From assembly GCA_029259845.1 (NCBI GenBank), contig JAJDEI010000162.1:1-43301 (forward strand): 43,301 nucleotides of DNA. Direction: 5' to 3'. The stretch's first letter is position 1; each line of letters opens with the position of its first letter. This DNA comes from Planctomycetaceae bacterium. Its GTDB lineage: Bacteria; Planctomycetota; Planctomycetia; Planctomycetales; Planctomycetaceae. Below, in pieces: positions 35,211 through 43,301 of the stretch. A program made the position numbers and the translations under genes. Below the pieces are notes generated by a model. It had not been told where the DNA came from, searched no databases, and worked only from the letters and a program-made list of their open reading frames with translations.

Positions 35211-36217
35211 AGCCCACCGATTTTTCCATCCACGTGACCGACTTCTTGACGCATTACTTGGGGGCTCAGCGAAATCTCAGCCCCCATACCATCAAGGCCT
35301 ACCGCGACGTGTTCACGCTGCTGCTGCGCTTCTGCCGCGACGTGCGGGGAATTGCGCCGGAAAAACTCTGTCTCGAACAGATCGATGTTGCGTTGGTGGA
35401 AGCCGTCCTCGATTACTTGGGGACCGAACGGAATAGTTCGCGCCGCACGCGAAACCATCGGCTGGCCGCTCTGCACGCCTTCTTCCGATACGTTCAGGCC
35501 GAGGACCCCGCCCGCATGCTTCCGTGCCAAAAAATCCTGGCGATTCCCCAGCAGCGCCACGCTCGGCCCACCGTCACATACCTTTCGAAGGAGGAGCTCG
35601 CGGAGATTCTGGCGCAGCCGAATCTCCGCACGACCGAAGGCCGAAGGGATGCTGTCCTGCTGAGCATCCTCTACGACACGGGAGCGCGCGTTCAGGAACT
35701 GATCGACCTCTCCGTCGGCGATGTGCGCCTCGATCCGCCCGCGCAACTGCGTCTGCTGGGGAAAGGACGCAAGACCCGCGCGGTCCCTCTGATGCCCAGC
35801 ACGGTCCAGCTTCTGCGTCACCACATCCGGGAAAACCACCTGGATGGCCCCGAACGGTTCGACACGCCCCTCTTCCAGAACGCGCGCCATCAACGACTGT
35901 CGCGTTCCGGAATCCGCTACATCCTTCAAAAATATGTCGTCCGAGCCCGAAGGAAGTGCCCCAGTCTGAGCCGAACCGTGAGTCCACACACGCTGCGCCA
36001 CACCAAGGGAATGCACCTGCTGCAAAGCGGTATTTCGCTCGACATGATTCGCGACTTTCTTGGGCACGTCGATGTCACAACAACTCAGATCTACGCGAGG
36101 GCAAATCTCGAGATGAAACGCCACGCGCTGGAGACAATCACCGAACCATCACCGGTCCCGCGCATTCCCTCGTGGCAACAGAACAAAGACCTGCTGGACT
36201 GGCTCCGTTCCCTATAG
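35207..36217 (+). CDS. tyrosine recombinase (third member of RIT-like set)
   Basis: 336 aa. The SAM-like core-binding domain (FLTHYLGAQRNLSPHTIKAY, RDVFTLLLRFCRD) is intact. Catalytic residues: Arg in YDTGARVQELIDL, Lys in LLGKGRKTRAVPL, HTLRHTKGMHLL (HxxR), FLGHVDVTTTQIYARA (GH and Tyr). It overlaps the upstream truncated recombinase by ATGA, so the two are translationally coupled. Overlapping recombinases in tandem are the hallmark of RIT elements, thought to move as units. Loss of the first gene and of half of the second suggests the element is now immobile. Confidence 0.88.
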   Translation: MKPTDFSIHVTDFLTHYLGAQRNLSPHTIKAYRDVFTLLLRFCRDVRGIAPEKLCLEQIDVALVEAVLDYLGTERNSSRRTRNHRLAALHAFFRYVQAEDPARMLPCQKILAIPQQRHARPTVTYLSKEELAEILAQPNLRTTEGRRDAVLLSILYDTGARVQELIDLSVGDVRLDPPAQLRLLGKGRKTRAVPLMPSTVQLLRHHIRENHLDGPERFDTPLFQNARHQRLSRSGIRYILQKYVVRARRKCPSLSRTVSPHTLRHTKGMHLLQSGISLDMIRDFLGHVDVTTTQIYARANLEMKRHALETITEPSPVPRIPSWQQNKDLLDWLRSL

Positions 36218-36326
36218 ACCTCACGAGGACATCCCCCCTGTCAAGTCGTACCCGCGGTCCGCCAAACTCGGCCGGAAATTATGTTGAGTCACCCAGTGCC
36301 CAGCAGCCTGCAATCAGTAAGTTGCG

Positions 36327-37304
36327 TTACCCGCTGCATATTTCCGCTGTCTGCGCATAATAGAGGCGGGTCGTTCGCGGATCGGCGTGGCCAGCGAGTA
36401 GTTGGACGTCTTCGAGGGGAAGTCCGTGGGAGAGCAAATCCGTGATGGTCGCCACACGGAACGAATGGGGAGACAAGTGGGACGGCAAGTCGGCATCGCG
36501 GAGCCTGCGTTTGACCATGCGAGCCATGTCGCCGGCGGTCATGCCGTTCAACGTGAGCATCTTCGTGCGGCGGACTGTCGTGCGGAAAAGCGGTGTCGGC
36601 TTATCGGAGAATTCGAGGCCCCCGGCTGCGAGGTAGTCCAGGATGTAGCCACGGAGGTCGTGGCGAACGGGAATCTCGCGGTGCTTTGTGCCCTTCTCAG
36701 TGAACCGCAGGCAATGTTGATCGCCAGTGTCGAAGAAGTCTCCTCGTCGCAGCCGAGCAACCGCTCCGACTCGGGCGGCTGTGTAAATCATCACGGCGAT
36801 GATGGCACGGTCGCGGAGACCGACGACGTGGGATGTGTCGATGCTTGCCAATAAGCGACGGGCCTGTTGCACCGTGATTTCAGGAGTCTTGCCTTCAACA
36901 ACCTGCAACCTCTCACCACGGACCGAAGCGGCCGGATTGAGGATCATCACATGCCGAACGACAAGTTCGTCGAAGAAGTGCCGCAGGGCCGACAGATGCA
37001 GTTTCTTCGTGGCCGGGGCAAGCGAGAGCCCGTCCAAATAGCGGCCGACATGGGCTGGAGCAATACGAACGAGTTCGACCCCACGCTGATCACACCAAGC
37101 CAGGAATCGCTCGATGGCGTGCCGATATGCCCGCCTGGTGCCGAGATTCCGCAACCTGCCGTAAATGAACTCCTCCCAGGCGAAGCTCGCAGCGCCGCCG
37201 GAGGCACGCACCAACTCGGGCAGGGACTCGGTAGCGGCCGGGCTCTGCTTGACCACCACAACGCCACATTGGCTGCCCGATGAATTGTTCGCCTCTTCGT
37301 GCAT
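36327..37304 (-). CDS. tyrosine recombinase/integrase
   Basis: 325 aa from MHEEANNSSGSQCGVVVVKQ; the ATG follows GGGAGAGA. An upstream in-frame ATG at 37397 is less likely. Core-binding domain: NLGTRRAYRHAIERFLAWCD, LHLSALRHFFDEL. Catalytic residues: Arg in YTAARVGAVARLRRGD, Lys in TEKGTKHREIPV, HSFRVATITDLL (HxxR), LLAGHADPRTTRLYY (GH, Tyr). The C-terminus after the Tyr is short. A fragment of a homologue lies at 28936-29050 in the same orientation, so the two bracket the IetAS and RIT/IS3 region. It probably catalyses integration or resolution. Confidence 0.9.
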   Translation of the reverse strand: MHEEANNSSGSQCGVVVVKQSPAATESLPELVRASGGAASFAWEEFIYGRLRNLGTRRAYRHAIERFLAWCDQRGVELVRIAPAHVGRYLDGLSLAPATKKLHLSALRHFFDELVVRHVMILNPAASVRGERLQVVEGKTPEITVQQARRLLASIDTSHVVGLRDRAIIAVMIYTAARVGAVARLRRGDFFDTGDQHCLRFTEKGTKHREIPVRHDLRGYILDYLAAGGLEFSDKPTPLFRTTVRRTKMLTLNGMTAGDMARMVKRRLRDADLPSHLSPHSFRVATITDLLSHGLPLEDVQLLAGHADPRTTRLYYAQTAEICSG

Positions 37305-37575
37305 TCTCTCCCTGGTTGAACGGGAAGCTCGGTGTAGCACGAGTCTGCACGGGCCGCCCAGCATTCGGACGGATGCGGATGCAATCGCTTCGCACACCCG
37401 GAGCCTCGGAAATCAGCGGCTTCCGGAGAGTTTTTGGCCATCCGCACGGTAACGCCCGAAAACGTCCTTTGTCAGGCACTTAAGCACAGAAGACAACGAT
37501 GTGTCAAACAGGATTGAGTGAAGTGAGTTTGGCGTACGAGCCAACAACTCGCCTTGGCGGATACCGCGATGGGGG

Positions 37576-37833
37576 CTACGCTGGCGGAACTGCCCTCACC
37601 TCTTCGACTTCAGTTTCCGCCGGCACGGCAAACATTCCATCTGCAATCCCCAGCGCCTTTCTGAAGTCGTCGACATTCGCGGCGGGTTCGCCAGCAATGT
37701 ATTGGACATTCCAGCCTCCATCATCATGTCTTTCATCAAGTCCGACCCACACTCCGCCGTAGATGCGAACTTCGATGTCCTCGTCGGTAGCCTGTTCTGG
37801 AAGATCGCCCATTTGTTTGACGCTTTCGTACAT
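37576..37833 (-). CDS. small acidic hypothetical protein
   Basis: 85 aa, MYESVKQMGDLPEQATDEDI, followed by EVRIYGGVWVGLDERHDDGG. The ATG follows AAAGGAAAA. It is acidic, with no membrane segment and a repeat-like beta pattern, and I recognise no family. It lies 15 bp downstream of the gene at 37849-38181 on the same strand, so the two are probably one transcript. Genes of this kind are typical cargo on plasmid-derived islands. Confidence 0.6.
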   Translation of the reverse strand: MYESVKQMGDLPEQATDEDIEVRIYGGVWVGLDERHDDGGWNVQYIAGEPAANVDDFRKALGIADGMFAVPAETEVEEVRAVPPA

Positions 37834-37848
37834 TGCTGTTTTCCTTTC

Positions 37849-38181
37849 CTATGGAATCTCTGACTTGCTAAATGCACGCACTCGATTTTCACCAGTCGAC
37901 AAGTCACAGTGACGAGACAAATAGTCGGGAGCCCACTTGGTAGGCGTCGCAGTGTCTTCGAACCACTTCGTGACACGTTTGACGAGCTTTTCGTGGTGAT
38001 GCTGGTCGACCTCGCGGATGCCGTAAACCTTTACCCATTTCCCAGGCTCCTTCGTGCTTCGAGTCCAGCGATAGTAGTTCGCTTCTCTGAGTGTGAAGCC
38101 GCTTTGGTGGCCCCAAATATCGACATGGATGGGTCCTTCGCTGAAGTGTGCGAGGTGTTTCAGTGTTGGTGACAGACTCAT
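37849..38181 (-). CDS. small hypothetical protein
   Basis: 110 aa from MSLSPTLKHLAHFSEGPIHV; a start 12 codons earlier is in frame. The middle (WGHQSGFTLREANYYRWTRS) and the C-terminal LSRHCDLSTGENRVRAF look conserved but match no family I know. It is soluble and basic. It is upstream of and close to the acidic 85-aa gene. Confidence 0.6.
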   Translation of the reverse strand: MSLSPTLKHLAHFSEGPIHVDIWGHQSGFTLREANYYRWTRSTKEPGKWVKVYGIREVDQHHHEKLVKRVTKWFEDTATPTKWAPDYLSRHCDLSTGENRVRAFSKSEIP

Positions 38182-38551
38182 GGCGAAAATGGTGCCACAC
38201 GTGGCCATCAATGGCAAAATGATCGGATGCTGTCGGTCACTTCATCTCTGTGCGGAATCTTGCAACAGCCTGCTCCGAAAAACGGCAGCCATGACGCAGT
38301 TCCGCCAATCTAATATGACCGCCGCGCCACGCAGAACTCTGCAACGCAGAATCAGTAGGTGGGACCGGAGTGACGATCGGTAGCTGGCCCCCACACGATC
38401 GCGGTGACGGCGGGACAAATTGGTGTTCGGTGGCCGATGGTCTCAAATCGTTTTGAAAACCAGGGGCCACCCGGACGCATTCTGCTCGGATCAGAACAGC
38501 GCCCGTTCTCGGGGTCGGCGCTCACTGCTGACGACAGCAGCGACAAGCAGA
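38182..38551. other. intergenic region, no gene recognised
   Basis: Several short open frames cross these 370 bp, but none has a ribosome site, composition or motif that supports it. No structured RNA or repeat is evident. Confidence 0.4.
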
Positions 38552-38838
38552 TCAGAAGGAAGCATCTTCGCCATTGCGCTCATGGCCATTGCCATTCGAC
38601 GCAGCGGCCGCCTGCTCGAAGATCCACGAGTGGCAGCGGTCGAGGACTTTGCCGACCAGCGGCAAGTCGTCCCGGCCGAAGCTCACAGAATCCTTCCATT
38701 CGTCTCCGTCCTTGTAGAGCCGTGTGACGGTCACATTGTGCCGCGTGCCGTTCTGGGTGTCGTTTTCCAGATGGCCGCCCGTATCCGACCGAGACGAATC
38801 TCGTGGACCGGGCCGGCTTTCTTCGCAGTCTTTGCCAT
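38552..38838 (-). pseudogene. small island protein with a single-base frameshift
   Basis: From the ATG at 38838 (after AAAGGACAGAACC) the minus strand reads MAKTAKKAGPVHEIRLGRIR then AAIW and soon meets a stop. The adjacent frame continues as ENDTQNGTRHNVTVTRLYKD, then GDEWKDSVSFGRDDLPLVGK, VLDRCHSWIFEQ. Joined at about 38767 by restoring one G (TGGAAAAC to TGGGAAAAC), they form one about-95-aa protein of the HEIRLGRIRAxIW...VTVTRLYxDGDxWKDSxSFGRDDLP type, common on planctomycete islands. It is either a decayed gene or a sequencing error in a short homopolymer. Confidence 0.75.
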
Positions 38839-38891
38839 GGTTCTGTCCTTTCATTCAAGACAGGGTGAAGAATCGAAATGAGCCGCCGCAA

Positions 38892-39218
38892 TCACGGTTG
38901 CGGTTTGACAATCGGCTCCAAACGCGGAAGTCCGAGCGTGTGACGGGCTTCCTGACATTCGTCGCTGCCTGCGGGAAAGAGCACGCAGACAACGGGTCGC
39001 GTGGGATAGATGCCACAGCGGCTCTCGCCATCGAGAAACGGGCAGGCCCCGTGTCTCAAGCAGTTGAGATAGCCGATCTCGCCATCCAATCCCGGTTCTC
39101 GAAGAGGCAGCATCCGCGCGCCGAGTCTCGGCTCACGGAGCAGATCCTCCTCAAACACGTCCACCAACTTTGTGCGGCAACACGCGCCGCACCCATCGCA
39201 TTCGTAGCTGTCGTTCAT
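38892..39218 (-). CDS. YkgJ-family cysteine cluster protein
   Basis: 108 aa from MNDSYECDGCGACCRTKLVD. The CxxCxxCC cluster near the start (CDGCGACC) plus later cysteines (CLRHGACPFL, CGIYPTRPVVC) define the YkgJ/UPF0153 family, which binds a metal, either zinc or an iron-sulfur centre. The function is unsettled. Its start overlaps the upstream gene's stop by four bases (ATGA at 39215-39218), giving translational coupling. Confidence 0.85.
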   Translation of the reverse strand: MNDSYECDGCGACCRTKLVDVFEEDLLREPRLGARMLPLREPGLDGEIGYLNCLRHGACPFLDGESRCGIYPTRPVVCVLFPAGSDECQEARHTLGLPRLEPIVKPQP

Positions 39219-39658
39219 GGGTCGATCTCCTCCATCTCTGGCGAGAATCGACACGAACGGCTGAAATCCGAATCCCCGTCGAAATCCACCAACAGTTCGG
39301 TGATGTCGTCGGCAAACTCGGCGGTGCCGCCGTGAACGTCCCAGTCAAAGCGGTCAAGGACCCGACGCGCGGCGGACCGCGCATCAACAGCCACGACTCC
39401 GGGAAACTTGAGTCGCACGACGGCGTAGCAATGCACGGAGAAAGATCGCACATTGGCCACTTCCGCGTCCACGAGGCCCAGCTCTCGAAGTCTGGCCAAC
39501 GCGACCGCATCGCTGGGAAACCGCTGGCAGAAGTCGCAGCGTTCCACGACTGCGCCGGGCGCAAGGCGACCGTTGTCCATGGCGGCAATCACACCGGGTA
39601 CGCCGGTGTAGAACGCGCCGGGACACTCACATTCACAGGGTTCGCGTGGGTGAGGCAT
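39215..39658 (-). CDS. hypothetical protein with N-terminal cysteine-rich motif
   Basis: 147 aa, MPHPREPCECECPGAFYTGV. The ATG follows AAGGAGGTGA, a near-perfect ribosome site. The N-terminal CECEC and the later CDFCQRF may bind metal. The central HCYAVVRLKFPGVVAVDARS resembles a small alpha/beta domain, and the C-terminus is acidic. The gene is coupled by a 4-bp overlap to the YkgJ gene, so the products may work together. The family is not recognised. Confidence 0.65.
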   Translation of the reverse strand: MPHPREPCECECPGAFYTGVPGVIAAMDNGRLAPGAVVERCDFCQRFPSDAVALARLRELGLVDAEVANVRSFSVHCYAVVRLKFPGVVAVDARSAARRVLDRFDWDVHGGTAEFADDITELLVDFDGDSDFSRSCRFSPEMEEIDP

Positions 39659-39713
39659 GGCTCACCTCCTTTCCGTTTGGACAAAGAAATGAGAGAAACT
39701 CAGCCGGACTCAC

Positions 39714-40728
39714 TCAGGCCGCAAGAGCCAGGAGTTGGCTGATCTTCGCATCGAGTTCCGTGCGGTCGCCGGCCAGGCTGATCGAGCCGGAGACTCGCGT
39801 CAGCGCATCGACGGCCGAGAGTACGGTCGCCCGCCCGCGGCTCATCGCACTGGGCAGGGCTTCCTTGGCAAGCTTGCTCGAAATGCCGTGCTCACCCAGG
39901 AGCTTCACTACGCTCTCGGCGTCCTCTGCGAACGGCTGCTGCATCGCCTTTTCGATAACTGCAGCGAAACGATCGCGGCGTTCATCGCGACGAGCGACCA
40001 GGCGTTCGATGTGCCGGCGGATTTCGTCGAGCGCCTCGCGCACGTTGGTCGTGTGCTTGCGTGAGAACTCGACCACTTCCACGGCATCCCACACGATATG
40101 GTTGCCGCAGATTCGCTGGTACCAGAACGTCTGGATGCCGAGTGATCGGCGTCCGACTTCACTATTCCAGACGAAGAAGCCCGGCGCAAACTGCTCTTCG
40201 CCAATCTCCGTCCAGCCATTCGGGTCGATCAGAAAGGCGAACAGATCCTGCTCACCAAGATACAGTCCCGAGCCGTGACCATTGAACGCGCGCTGCGGCG
40301 GTTCAAAGTCTGGACGAAACTCCTTGACGACATCGAGCAGTTCGTCATTCCAAAATCGCGTGTAGCTGACACCGTGAACCGCCTTCGCCGTCCGTTCGGT
40401 CGTCAACAACTGGATTGGCTTTGACGCACTGGGCAGCGTTTCGCGAATTGCCTGCGCCGCCGTCTCAGATTGCAGCCGATTGATCGTCTGGCGGCTGATG
40501 CCGCAGTTGGCCGAACGACCAGTCGTTGAAATGGCACGGTGTGCCGTCCTCAAGTGACAACCGCAGCGATCCGCTTCCCTCGGGAACCAGCAGCTGCGGA
40601 AGCTGCCAGTGTTCGACCGATTCCCGCCGCCGCCGTTGAAACTCCTCATGGAGTACCTCGAACGACTCGAAGCATTCATCCGGCTCCCGCTTGAACAATT
40701 GGCGATGGGCCTTGTCGAGATTAGCCAT
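39714..40728 (-). pseudogene. DUF932-like phage/plasmid protein, frameshifted
   Basis: From the ATG at 40728 (after GGAGATG) the first frame reads MANLDKAHRQLFKREPDECF through TPCHFNDWSFGQL and then goes out of frame. The next frame picks up at about 40510 with CGISRQTINRLQSETAAQAI, RETLPSASKPIQLLTT, VSYTRFWNDELLDVVKEF, SGLYLGEQDLFAFLIDP, GFFVWNSEVGRRSLGI and runs to 39714. Together they form one about-340-aa DUF932-like protein, typically encoded beside ArdC-like genes on plasmids and islands. A one-base disruption lies within 40500-40515. It could be a real mutation or a sequencing error. Confidence 0.78.
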
Positions 40729-41830
40729 AGTTACATCTCCTTCACACGAACAGAAACGAGTTCCCGACCACAATAGTCAGGCCGCAGACCACCCGGTGCG
40801 GATAGCCTGCGACCTGACTGGCAGTCGGCGCGAAGGGAAAGCAACAGTCTGTAATGATTGAGAAAACCTGATGAGACCACCGGCCTCTCCACCTCGCGGT
40901 GTGCGAAGTTGAGAGGCGGTTTACGCGTCTACCCAGGTTGAGCCGTTGCGGAAAAGTTCAAAGATATGACTGATTCCGAAGCACGACTCGCGGGAATTGT
41001 CACGTACCGCCCAGACAAAGGAGCGACCGCCCGCCAGGGCCGGGAGCGGTGACACAGTCAGAGATTCGCGCCTGCGACTCAGATGGCGAAAGGCGGTTGA
41101 TGTTTCCAATCTCGCGCGATGAACCAGGCTCTTTTTCGGACAAACAGGACACTTGTATTCATCGCGGAGAGTCAAGGAGGAGCCTGGTCGGGATGCTTTT
41201 TTCCGTCACGACGACGGGAAAAAGTCGCGAGAGCGACCCGCGAGGGCAGCCCGAACAGCAGCAGCCGGAGGCGGCCCTTGACCAGAGCGATACACTCCTC
41301 GGGCCTGTTTGTCTAATGAGAATGGCAACTTGTAATCCGCAGCTGTCTCCACCGGGGACGCTTCGTCAACAGGCGGCGGATGCCCAAATCCGGACTGAAA
41401 CGCGGACAACCGGTTTCAGCGATTGTCACGGGCGACGGTCGAAAGCAACGAAGCTGTCGGCGGAAGAATGGTGCCGTATTGGACGGCATGTTGATTCAGT
41501 TGGCTGAGCGAGTCACGGAATCGTCGGCAATGAACGAGCGCCATGATGTGGCTGGCTGGTGGTGACGGAATGACTGCCCAGAAACAAATCGATTCGCACG
41601 CCGCGCGGCGGTACGCTCGCCGAAGTAGAAACGGCACGCAATGTTCCGTTTCGAGAACGAAATACTCGAGACCGTTCGCCGTGATGATACCTGTATAGGA
41701 TTCGACCATTCGTCTTGAGTACCACGACAGTGGCAGGCAAGTAAAGTGCGGCTTCCGTTGCGGCAGGAAGTGGTCGTGAAGCGGAGTGGCGATTTGGCCA
41801 ATTGAATTGGCGTCGTTCGCTTGGGTCTTT
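40729..41830. other. 1.1-kb region without a convincing gene
   Basis: Open frames of 60-170 codons cross this stretch on both strands, for example 40921-41175 minus and 41416-41931 minus. None has a strong start signal, conserved motif or coherent protein composition. It may hold decayed island DNA. No tRNA, CRISPR or long repeat is seen. Confidence 0.4.
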
Positions 41831-42118
41831 TCACAGCCCAAACGATCGGAGAAGCAAGATGAGGCCTGCGAAGACGAGCAGCAATGCACCGTAGGCAATG
41901 CAATTGACAACAACGCCGGTGGCCAACGCACGTCCTTCCGAGTGAGGGCGAAGCGACTGTGTGACGGGCCGAGCCTCGGTTATGGGCGGTTCGTCTCGCA
42001 CCTCGTGGGTAGACGACTGGGAGAGAGACGAGACAAATCCCGCAACAAATGAAAACAGAGCGAGGCCGATGAAGGAGACGATGAGGACGGAGACGGTCAC
42101 GAGTAACATGGTAAGCAT
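41831..42118 (-). CDS. small two-helix membrane protein
   Basis: 95 aa from MLTMLLVTVSVLIVSFIGLA; the ATG follows CTGGAGGACCG, a good ribosome site, so the long upstream extension is rejected. Membrane helices are at about residues 2-28 (ending SFVAGFVSSL) and about 68-92 (GVVVNCIAYGALLLVFAGLI). Between them is a hydrophilic 35-residue loop. The family is not recognised. Confidence 0.68.
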   Translation of the reverse strand: MLTMLLVTVSVLIVSFIGLALFSFVAGFVSSLSQSSTHEVRDEPPITEARPVTQSLRPHSEGRALATGVVVNCIAYGALLLVFAGLILLLRSFGL

Positions 42119-42351
42119 CTGACGGTCCTCCAGTTCAAGAGATCGGAATGCCGAGCTGCTGAGCGCGAGTCCATGGTTCACTTGTATGAAATGCCAAACG
42201 CGCCACGCGACTGGTGGTGACAGAAGAATCGCGTGAAATGGGGATATCTGTGACCAGGAATGACAGCGTTTTTGCGCAGGATGTGATCTTGCAACGTTCT
42301 CAGCTGTCGCCCCAGAAGTCCCGACGTTACAATTGGAATCAACTGTCCCCC

Positions 42352-42415
42352 GCCGCCGGGAAGTCAAACATATGGCGGACTGACCCCAGCCGCCGGGCAG
42401 CAAAACATATGGCGG
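42352..42415. repeat. two-copy tandem repeat, 37-bp period
   Basis: The 27-bp core gccgccgggaagtcaaacat plus atggcgg at 42352-42378 recurs at 42389-42415 with three mismatches. Each unit holds GCCGCC...GGCGG arms around an NdeI-like catatg. The pair lies between two minus-strand membrane-protein genes, just beyond the stop of the 42453-42935 gene. It could be a protein-binding site or a remnant of a transposon end. Confidence 0.65.
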
Positions 42416-42452
42416 CATTTTTTGTTGCGCTAAGAAAAAGTGGCACAACTGC

Positions 42453-42935
42453 TCAATCATCAACAGGCGGTCTGAGGTTTCGGCGGATTTCAAGGTGTGT
42501 CTGCGCGATTGGTGCGTGAGATTCTGGCACGCCAACGAGTTGCTCGCTCAATGCTCTCGCTCTCCACATGATTTCCGCGTCAAGGCGTCTGGTGGGATCG
42601 TCGGCAAGCACTTTCAGGTGTCGCCGTATCTCAGCAAGTTCCCGCCGTTCAAGGGGCGGCGGCGATAATGACGCCAGATATTGAGTTTTCCGATCCAGCG
42701 AATCAGCGGTTTCGCTGAGCCACCTGGCGGCTTCATCTCGCGTCATGAATTGCGCCAGGAAGGCCTTCCGGTTGTTGTCTTCGCCTGATTGGTGCCAGCC
42801 ACGTGGAGCAGCGAGCGGCAGCAGAAAGTATCCCAGCAGCACACCAGCCATCAGGCCGGCAGTGACCTTGAAGGCACCCGTCGTCTGGACAGCTGACATG
42901 GCCGGAGACTGCGGTGTTGTCGAATGATCAGTCAT
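42453..42935 (-). CDS. membrane-anchored hypothetical protein
   Basis: 160 aa, MTDHSTTPQSPAMSAVQTTG, with one membrane segment at about residues 22-42 (FKVTAGLMAGVLLGYFLLPL). A soluble helical domain follows (FMTRDEAARWLSETADSLDR, ERRELAEIRRHLKVLADDPT). A GAGGAC ribosome site precedes the ATG. It is probably a type II membrane protein with its helical domain outside. The family is not recognised. It is followed by the tandem repeat and then the two-helix membrane protein on the same strand. Confidence 0.65.
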   Translation of the reverse strand: MTDHSTTPQSPAMSAVQTTGAFKVTAGLMAGVLLGYFLLPLAAPRGWHQSGEDNNRKAFLAQFMTRDEAARWLSETADSLDRKTQYLASLSPPPLERRELAEIRRHLKVLADDPTRRLDAEIMWRARALSEQLVGVPESHAPIAQTHLEIRRNLRPPVDD

Positions 42936-43075
42936 TGTGTGTCCTCGATCTAAAGGATTGGAAGTCCGGTATTCGTAAGCCGCCCATTAGCCGTCTGTTG
43001 AAAAACTGCTTCGTGGGCGAGAGCGCGGCAAAACTCGTCAGATCAAGGAGCCGAATCGCAGACATATCCCTAACA

Positions 43076-43301
43076 GTCCGTTGAAAAACCCCCTTGACGG
43101 GTGGGGTAGACTTTCTTTTTTCGCGGAGTCGAACCGGGAGGGTGGCCGATGGCGGTGGGGCGGCGGAGGTCGGAGCGGCAGGAGACGTTTGGGATTGCGG
43201 CGGCGGAGACCGCGACCGGGCCGCGGCACGTGTTCTACGAGCGGCTGAACGCAATTCTGGCCGAAGCGGGTTTCGATGAGTGGGTCGAAGAACTGTGCGA
43301 G
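43076..43301 (+). mobile_element. left end of an insertion sequence, cut by the window edge
   Basis: The sequence cagtccgttgaaaaaccccc begins near 43074 and precedes a transposase-like start by about 70 bp. A diverged copy, gtctgttgaaaaactgcttc, lies at about 42990-43010. This suggests either a nested older end or two elements side by side. The right end is outside the window. Confidence 0.5.
43149..43301 (+). CDS. transposase, N-terminal part
   Basis: The first 51 codons read MAVGRRRSERQETFGIAATE, then TGPRHVFYERLNAILAEAGF and DEWVEELCE, and remain open at the window edge. This matches the beginning of planctomycete IS transposases of the IS1182/IS5-like kind (KSERQETLWVA...HPFYERLNxxLxEAGFDxxVE). 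The catalytic domain is beyond the window, so the family is tentative. Confidence 0.7.
   Translation, partial: MAVGRRRSERQETFGIAAAETATGPRHVFYERLNAILAEAGFDEWVEELCE

Noticed and set aside
40921..41175. 84-aa minus-strand open frame with an N-terminal CPVC
   Set aside because: No ribosome site, no second cysteine pair and no recognisable family; left as unassigned.

Overview
The window looks like a chromosomal segment of a planctomycete (phylum Planctomycetota, probably order Planctomycetales). The clearest markers are a PSCyt1/DUF1549/DUF1553 protein followed by a twin-arginine DUF1501 protein, secreted HEAT-repeat and small membrane-anchored proteins of planctomycete type, and GC-rich coding DNA. 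A replication-gene cluster on the minus strand (dnaA, dnaN, a DUF721/DciA gene, gyrB) suggests that the chromosomal origin may be close. I found no consensus DnaA boxes.

Layout. 1-1 kb: an orphan C-terminal RHS core fragment cut at a 57-bp inverted repeat. 1-7.2 kb: a secreted alpha/beta-hydrolase, a membrane-anchored unknown protein, a secreted HEAT-repeat protein and a Fic protein with its own inhibitory motif. 7.2-10.1 kb: glycyl-tRNA synthetase, with a DUF433/DUF5615 toxin-antitoxin-like pair between its 3' end and a decayed second copy of the same 3' end, then a Uma2-family nuclease. 10.4-13.4 kb: ComB-like phosphatase, MerR regulator, DUF1653 protein, and a dCTP-deaminase-fold protein with Gln at the catalytic Glu position and two C-terminal membrane helices. 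13.4-18.9 kb: the replication cluster, with an unusually short DnaA. 19-27.4 kb: an enolase-superfamily enzyme diverging from a run of PSCyt1-DUF1553, DUF1501, five-bladed-propeller and aldo/keto reductase genes. This run is probably a catabolic or polysaccharide-related unit.

From about 27.5 to 41 kb the character changes to an accessory island full of decay and rearrangement. It holds an in-frame chimera of an ArdC-type N-terminus and the C-terminal half of a TIR-family protein, a remnant of a tyrosine recombinase, and an intact AAA ATPase plus subtilisin-like protease pair matching the IetAS anti-phage architecture. These are followed by an IS3-family element whose two ends cut two unrelated genes, a truncated and an intact tyrosine recombinase in a RIT-like overlapping arrangement, and a third intact recombinase homologous to the remnant. 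The rest is plasmid/phage-like cargo (DUF932-like gene, YkgJ-type zinc/iron cluster protein, small proteins), at least two of which are frameshifted. The last 1.5 kb carries two small membrane proteins, a 37-bp-period tandem repeat and the left end of another insertion sequence.

Taken together, the most interesting material is the defence/mobility island (IetAS, ArdC-TIR chimera, nested recombinases), the active-site-altered membrane-fused Dcd homologue, the truncated DnaA, and the synthetase-tail duplication bracketing a toxin-antitoxin pair. All functional statements rest on reading the sequence and on recalled family knowledge. No database search was run.
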